Assembly (NCBI GenBank): GCA_937897665.1
Contig: CALCPB010000385.1
Span: forward strand, 1 to 8,521
Direction: 5' to 3'
From: an uncultured Halomicronema sp.
GTDB lineage: Bacteria > Cyanobacteriota > Cyanobacteriia > Phormidesmidales > Phormidesmidaceae
Length of the DNA: 8,521 nucleotides
The notes under the pieces were generated by a model. It was not told where the DNA came from. It made no database searches and saw nothing but the letters and a program-made list of their open reading frames with translations. Shown here piece after piece: positions 6,805-8,521 of the stretch. Numbering within the stretch: position 1 is the stretch's first letter; each line of letters opens with the position of its first letter. Made by a program: the position numbers and the translations under genes.

Positions 6805-7191
6805 ATGATCGTTGTCTACGGCATTAAGGAAAAATTGAATCCCATCAAGGCTCAACTGTCTGACGTGATTCAGGACTGTCTGCAATCGGTGCTGGGTCTC
6901 CCCGCTGGTAAGCGATCGCATCGATTTGTGCCGATGGAGGCGGACGATTTTTACTATCCGAGCGATCGCAGCAGCGCGTATACCGTGATTGAGATCAACA
7001 TGATGTCGGGCCGTCAGCCGGAAACTCAAAAGCAACTGATCAAAACGCTGTTTCAAGCCCTGGATAGTCAGCTCTCGATTGCTCCCATCGATATCGAAAT
7101 CATCATCAAAGAGCAAGCGCCTCACTGCTGGGGCTTTCGGGGCATGACGGGAGATGAAGCGATAGATCTCACCTACAAAGTTGATGTCTGA
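6805..7191 (+). CDS. Tautomerase-superfamily protein lacking Pro1
   Basis: This small 128-residue cytosolic protein resembles the larger tautomerase/MIF-fold families (Tautomerase_2 type). Recognisable features are the beta-alpha-beta opening VVYGIKEKLNPIKAQLSDVI (3-22), the segment KRSHRFVPMEADDFYYPSDR (36-55), the strand YTVIEINMMSGR (59-70) followed by helix PETQKQLIKTLFQAL (72-86), and the end WGFRGMTGDEAIDLTYKVDV (109-128). Classical tautomerases begin Met-Pro and use Pro1 as the catalytic base; here residue 2 is Ile. I recall cyanobacterial relatives that also lack Pro1, so this is probably a subfamily trait and the chemistry is unknown. ATG 6805 is chosen because the fold starts there; extension to TTG 6739 would add 22 residues without family character. 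The ribosome binding site is weak. Two HIP1 octamers lie inside the gene. Confidence 0.88.
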   Translation: MIVVYGIKEKLNPIKAQLSDVIQDCLQSVLGLPAGKRSHRFVPMEADDFYYPSDRSSAYTVIEINMMSGRQPETQKQLIKTLFQALDSQLSIAPIDIEIIIKEQAPHCWGFRGMTGDEAIDLTYKVDV

Positions 7192-7307
7192 CTAGCATGG
7201 TCCGCAAACTTGAGCTGCTGGTTTCCCTAGAGAACATTGCCACTGTGGCTGCGCTGAAAGTTTTGGAGAATGCTTAGGCCGCTTGCCTTAATTCTGACGC
7301 CCTCTGA

Positions 7308-7342
7308 ATCCCCCAATTCTGAAGGACTTCAAGAACCGGTTT
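7308..7342. repeat. Solo half-copy of the palindromic repeat plus a CCGG arm
   Basis: ATCCCCCAATTCTG at 7308-7321 matches the reverse complement of 7553-7566, part of the right arm of the full palindrome at 7502-7575, at 13 of 14 positions. AAGAACCGGTTT at 7331-7342 matches the arm of the inverted repeat at 6597. It looks like a decayed mosaic of two dispersed repeat families. Confidence 0.4.
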
Positions 7343-7440
7343 GCCCCAGAATTGCTATTCATTAGGCAAACTTTGGTTGAAGCCAGACTGGCCAGGAGTT
7401 CTAGACTACGCTTGCGCGGGCACACCTCACCGCCTGCGGC

Positions 7441-7463
7441 ACCTCTCCTTCCCAAGGAGAGGT
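7441..7463. repeat. Perfect 10-bp hairpin, first copy of a direct repeat
   Basis: ACCTCTCCTT and AAGGAGAGGT form a perfect 10-bp stem around the loop CCC. The 18-base word from 7447 to 7464 recurs exactly at 7622-7639. Such 'CCTCTCC...GGAGAGG' hairpins are familiar dispersed intergenic elements in cyanobacteria (recollection). No T-tract follows on the + strand. Confidence 0.6.
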
Positions 7464-7501
7464 TTATACACATCTCTGTAAGACCGCAAAATCCTGCATT
7501 G

Positions 7502-7575
7502 GCCCCCCTTTATCCCCTCAATTTGGGGGGGAGACCGGAATTCACAGTCCCCCAGGATTGGGGGATGTAGGGGGC
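7502..7575. repeat. 74-base imperfect palindrome, MITE-like intergenic repeat
   Basis: The left arm (about 7502-7531) begins GCCCCCCTTTATCCCC and ends in a run of G. The right arm (about 7547-7575) begins GTCCCCCAGGATTG and ends GTAGGGGGC. The right arm read in reverse complement follows the left arm with a few substitutions and one gap, so the whole folds into a long interrupted hairpin. Its outline matches the 'CCCCCTAAATCCCCC...GGGGGATTTAGGGGG' repeats I recall from many cyanobacterial intergenic regions, which are thought to be non-autonomous mobile elements. No transposase is in the window. Confidence 0.6.
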
Positions 7576-7621
7576 TGGATCTCTGAAAACGACCAACCAG
7601 CAACTTATGTATAAGCGGCAG

Positions 7622-7639
7622 CCTTCCCAAGGAGAGGTT
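7622..7639. repeat. Second copy of the 18-bp direct repeat
   Basis: CCTTCCCAAGGAGAGGTT is identical to 7447-7464, 175 bases upstream. Only the right half of the earlier hairpin is present, so this copy has lost its CCTCT left arm. The two copies bracket the 74-base palindrome. Confidence 0.6.
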
Positions 7640-7730
7640 GATACCAATTCTGCGAATCAAGGCTACTGTCCTGTACTTAGACATTAGGCAAAGCCTTGTC
7701 TCAGAGCATCTGAATTAACGTCACTTGGGG

Positions 7731-7746
7731 TCACCCAGCTGGGTGA
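7731..7746. repeat. Perfect 16-bp palindrome
   Basis: TCACCCAGCTGGGTGA is a perfect palindrome with a central CAGCTG and no spacer. It is followed within 20 bases by a HIP1 octamer and a small hairpin, GCAGG/CCTGC (7765-7769, 7775-7779). It could be a dimer-binding operator or the tip of a cruciform, but it lies 260 bases from the next gene start. Confidence 0.4.
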
Positions 7747-7817
7747 GGCGATCGCGACCTGACAGCAGGTGCCGCCTGCAAACGCTTGATGACACGCTGA
7801 TAACGAAGGCTGAAGTC

Positions 7818-7856
7818 GTCATGACAACTCTGCTGATTAGCAGGTGTTGCCATGAC
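7818..7856. repeat. Strong 39-base hairpin
   Basis: GTCATGACAACTCTGCT (7818-7834) pairs with AGCAGGTGTTGCCATGAC (7839-7856): 15 Watson-Crick pairs, one G-U, one A-C mismatch and one bulged base, around the loop GATT. TGAAGTC occurs directly before it (7811-7817) and again at 7867-7873. There is no downstream T-tract on either strand, so it is not a typical terminator. It may be part of a structured RNA or the remnant of a mobile element end. Confidence 0.45.
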
Positions 7857-8005
7857 CCGGTGGGGATGAAGTCAAAAGGGATTTTCCAGATTGCTCAAAC
7901 ATTTTGGCATCTCAGCAAAAGGATGGGCGATCGCTCTGGTAGCGCCGATTTCTTTCGATTTCTACCATCCACCATCAGCCAATTGTTCACACTATTCCGT
8001 GATTA

Positions 8006-8521
8006 ATGACTTCACAATTACGCTTCAAAGTTGACCGCAAAAGACTGACTCAATGGTCGGCAGGGGCAGCGCTAGCACTCGGCTTAGGGACTGGATGTGT
8101 GTTGCCCGCCCAGCCCGGAGACCCCAATTTCAGAGTTCATACAGGCGTGCCCCTACCACTCAGCTCGGTGAGCGATCGCGTTTTAACCACCGCAGCCCAA
8201 GACCTTGGTATCCCCCGGGTCGACCTTAGCCTACTACGAGCCAATGAAGAAACTTGGACAGACGGTTGCCTCGGCATCGGGTCACCTAATGAAGTCTGCC
8301 TACAAGCCTTAGTCGAGGGCTGGCAATTGGAAGTGGTTTATGACAACCAAAGCTGGTTTTACCGCACCGATGCCACCGGAGACACGGTCCGCCAATCTTA
8401 TTTGGACAATAACCTGCCGCCTTCTGTAGGCGATCGCGTTCTTGCCTTGGCCTCTGTAGATGCGGGCATGGCTGAAGAGCGGTTGGAGATTATTAGAGCG
8501 GAGCCCCGTAGCTGGAATGGC
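8006..8521 (+). CDS. Exported protein with duplicated domain (3' truncated by window)
   Basis: The frame is open from ATG 8006 to the last base: 172 codons, end not seen. An N-terminal export signal is likely: a basic segment RFKVDRKR (6-13) and a hydrophobic core SAGAALALGLGTGC (18-31). Cys31 could be a lipoprotein cysteine, though Gly rather than Leu at -3 makes a poor lipobox; RKRLTQ is only weakly Tat-like. The mature part has a unit of 86 residues in tandem: SVSDRVL (54-60) recurs as SVGDRVL (140-146) and RANEETW (78-84) as RAEPRSW (164-170). The first unit carries TWTDGCLGIGSPNEVC (Cys88 and Cys98, a likely disulfide) and SWFYRTDATG (116-125). I recall this GCLG...C...YRTD pattern in secreted cyanobacterial proteins of unknown function. 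No Shine-Dalgarno is seen. Confidence 0.85.
   Translation, partial: MTSQLRFKVDRKRLTQWSAGAALALGLGTGCVLPAQPGDPNFRVHTGVPLPLSSVSDRVLTTAAQDLGIPRVDLSLLRANEETWTDGCLGIGSPNEVCLQALVEGWQLEVVYDNQSWFYRTDATGDTVRQSYLDNNLPPSVGDRVLALASVDAGMAEERLEIIRAEPRSWNG

Larger units (their letters stand above)
7192..8005. other. Repeat-rich intergenic region without a convincing gene
   Basis: Roughly 0.8 kb lies between the tautomerase-like gene and the exported-protein gene. Its left part (7301-7692) carries palindromic intergenic repeats, listed separately. Its right part (7731-7970) carries inverted repeats, two HIP1 octamers (7748-7755, 7927-7934) and a distant GGATGG/CCATCC pair (7921-7926, 7965-7970). Short open frames exist on both strands, but they cross the repeats, have no ribosome binding site and show no protein-like pattern. 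The promoter of the gene at 8006 should be in the last 100 bases, but I cannot place it. Confidence 0.55.

Noticed and set aside
7197..7277. 26-codon open frame starting 5 bases after the tautomerase stop (MVRKLELLVSLENIATVAAL...)
   Set aside because: The composition looks protein-like, but there is no ribosome binding site, no recognised family and it is very short. It could be a remnant of a longer gene, but the sequence does not show this.
7427..7684. Minus-strand frame of about 85 codons across the repeats
   Set aside because: It reads straight through the 74-base palindrome and both 18-bp repeats; its apparent motifs (INLSLGR) are translations of the repeat.
7301..7692. CRISPR array
   Set aside because: The repeats are palindromic, unequal in length and unevenly spaced, with no regular repeat-spacer pattern and no cas genes.
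7725..8006. Plus-strand frame of about 93 codons before the exported protein
   Set aside because: TTG start within the 16-bp palindrome region, no ribosome binding site, passes through the strong hairpin, and the residue pattern has no domain or signal character.

Overview
The window looks like chromosomal DNA from a cyanobacterium. The octamer GCGATCGC (HIP1, a hallmark of many cyanobacterial genomes) occurs 12 times in 8.5 kb, against about 0.1 expected by chance. The protein families also fit: a 4Fe-4S membrane protein with a C-terminal cyclic-nucleotide-binding-like domain, a tautomerase-like protein without the N-terminal proline, and palindromic 'CCCCC...GGGGG' intergenic repeats, all of which I recall from cyanobacterial genomes. 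The sequence alone does not give a species. The GC-rich coding style would suit a Leptolyngbya- or Phormidium-like lineage, but that is a guess.

Layout, left to right. An aldo/keto reductase (44-1147, +) faces a membrane-anchored ankyrin-repeat protein (1237-2043, -) across a short convergent spacer with a possible hairpin. A 316-base divergent spacer follows. Next is a large polytopic protein (2360-5158, +) with cysteine motifs of the NapH/NosR/CcoG type, a long helical region and a C-terminal cNMP-binding-like domain. A 208-base spacer holding a composite stem-loop precedes a stand-alone LanC-like protein (5367-6575, +). A repeat-bearing spacer leads to a tautomerase-like protein (6805-7191, +). 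From 7192 to 8005 there is about 0.8 kb without a convincing gene; it holds palindromic repeats and several inverted repeats. The window ends inside an exported protein built from a duplicated 86-residue unit (8006-8521, +, 3' end missing).

The genes do not form an obvious pathway or operon. All + strand genes are separated by more than 190 bases, so each probably has its own transcription signals. Two oxidoreductase or redox-type proteins and a LanC-like protein sit near each other, but no lanthipeptide precursor, dehydratase, transporter or protease is visible. I therefore do not claim a biosynthetic cluster. The points most worth a second look are the architecture and altered ligand pocket of the 937-codon frame, the orphan LanC-like protein with an intact zinc site, the Pro1-less tautomerase, and the dense set of inverted repeats at 7731-7856.
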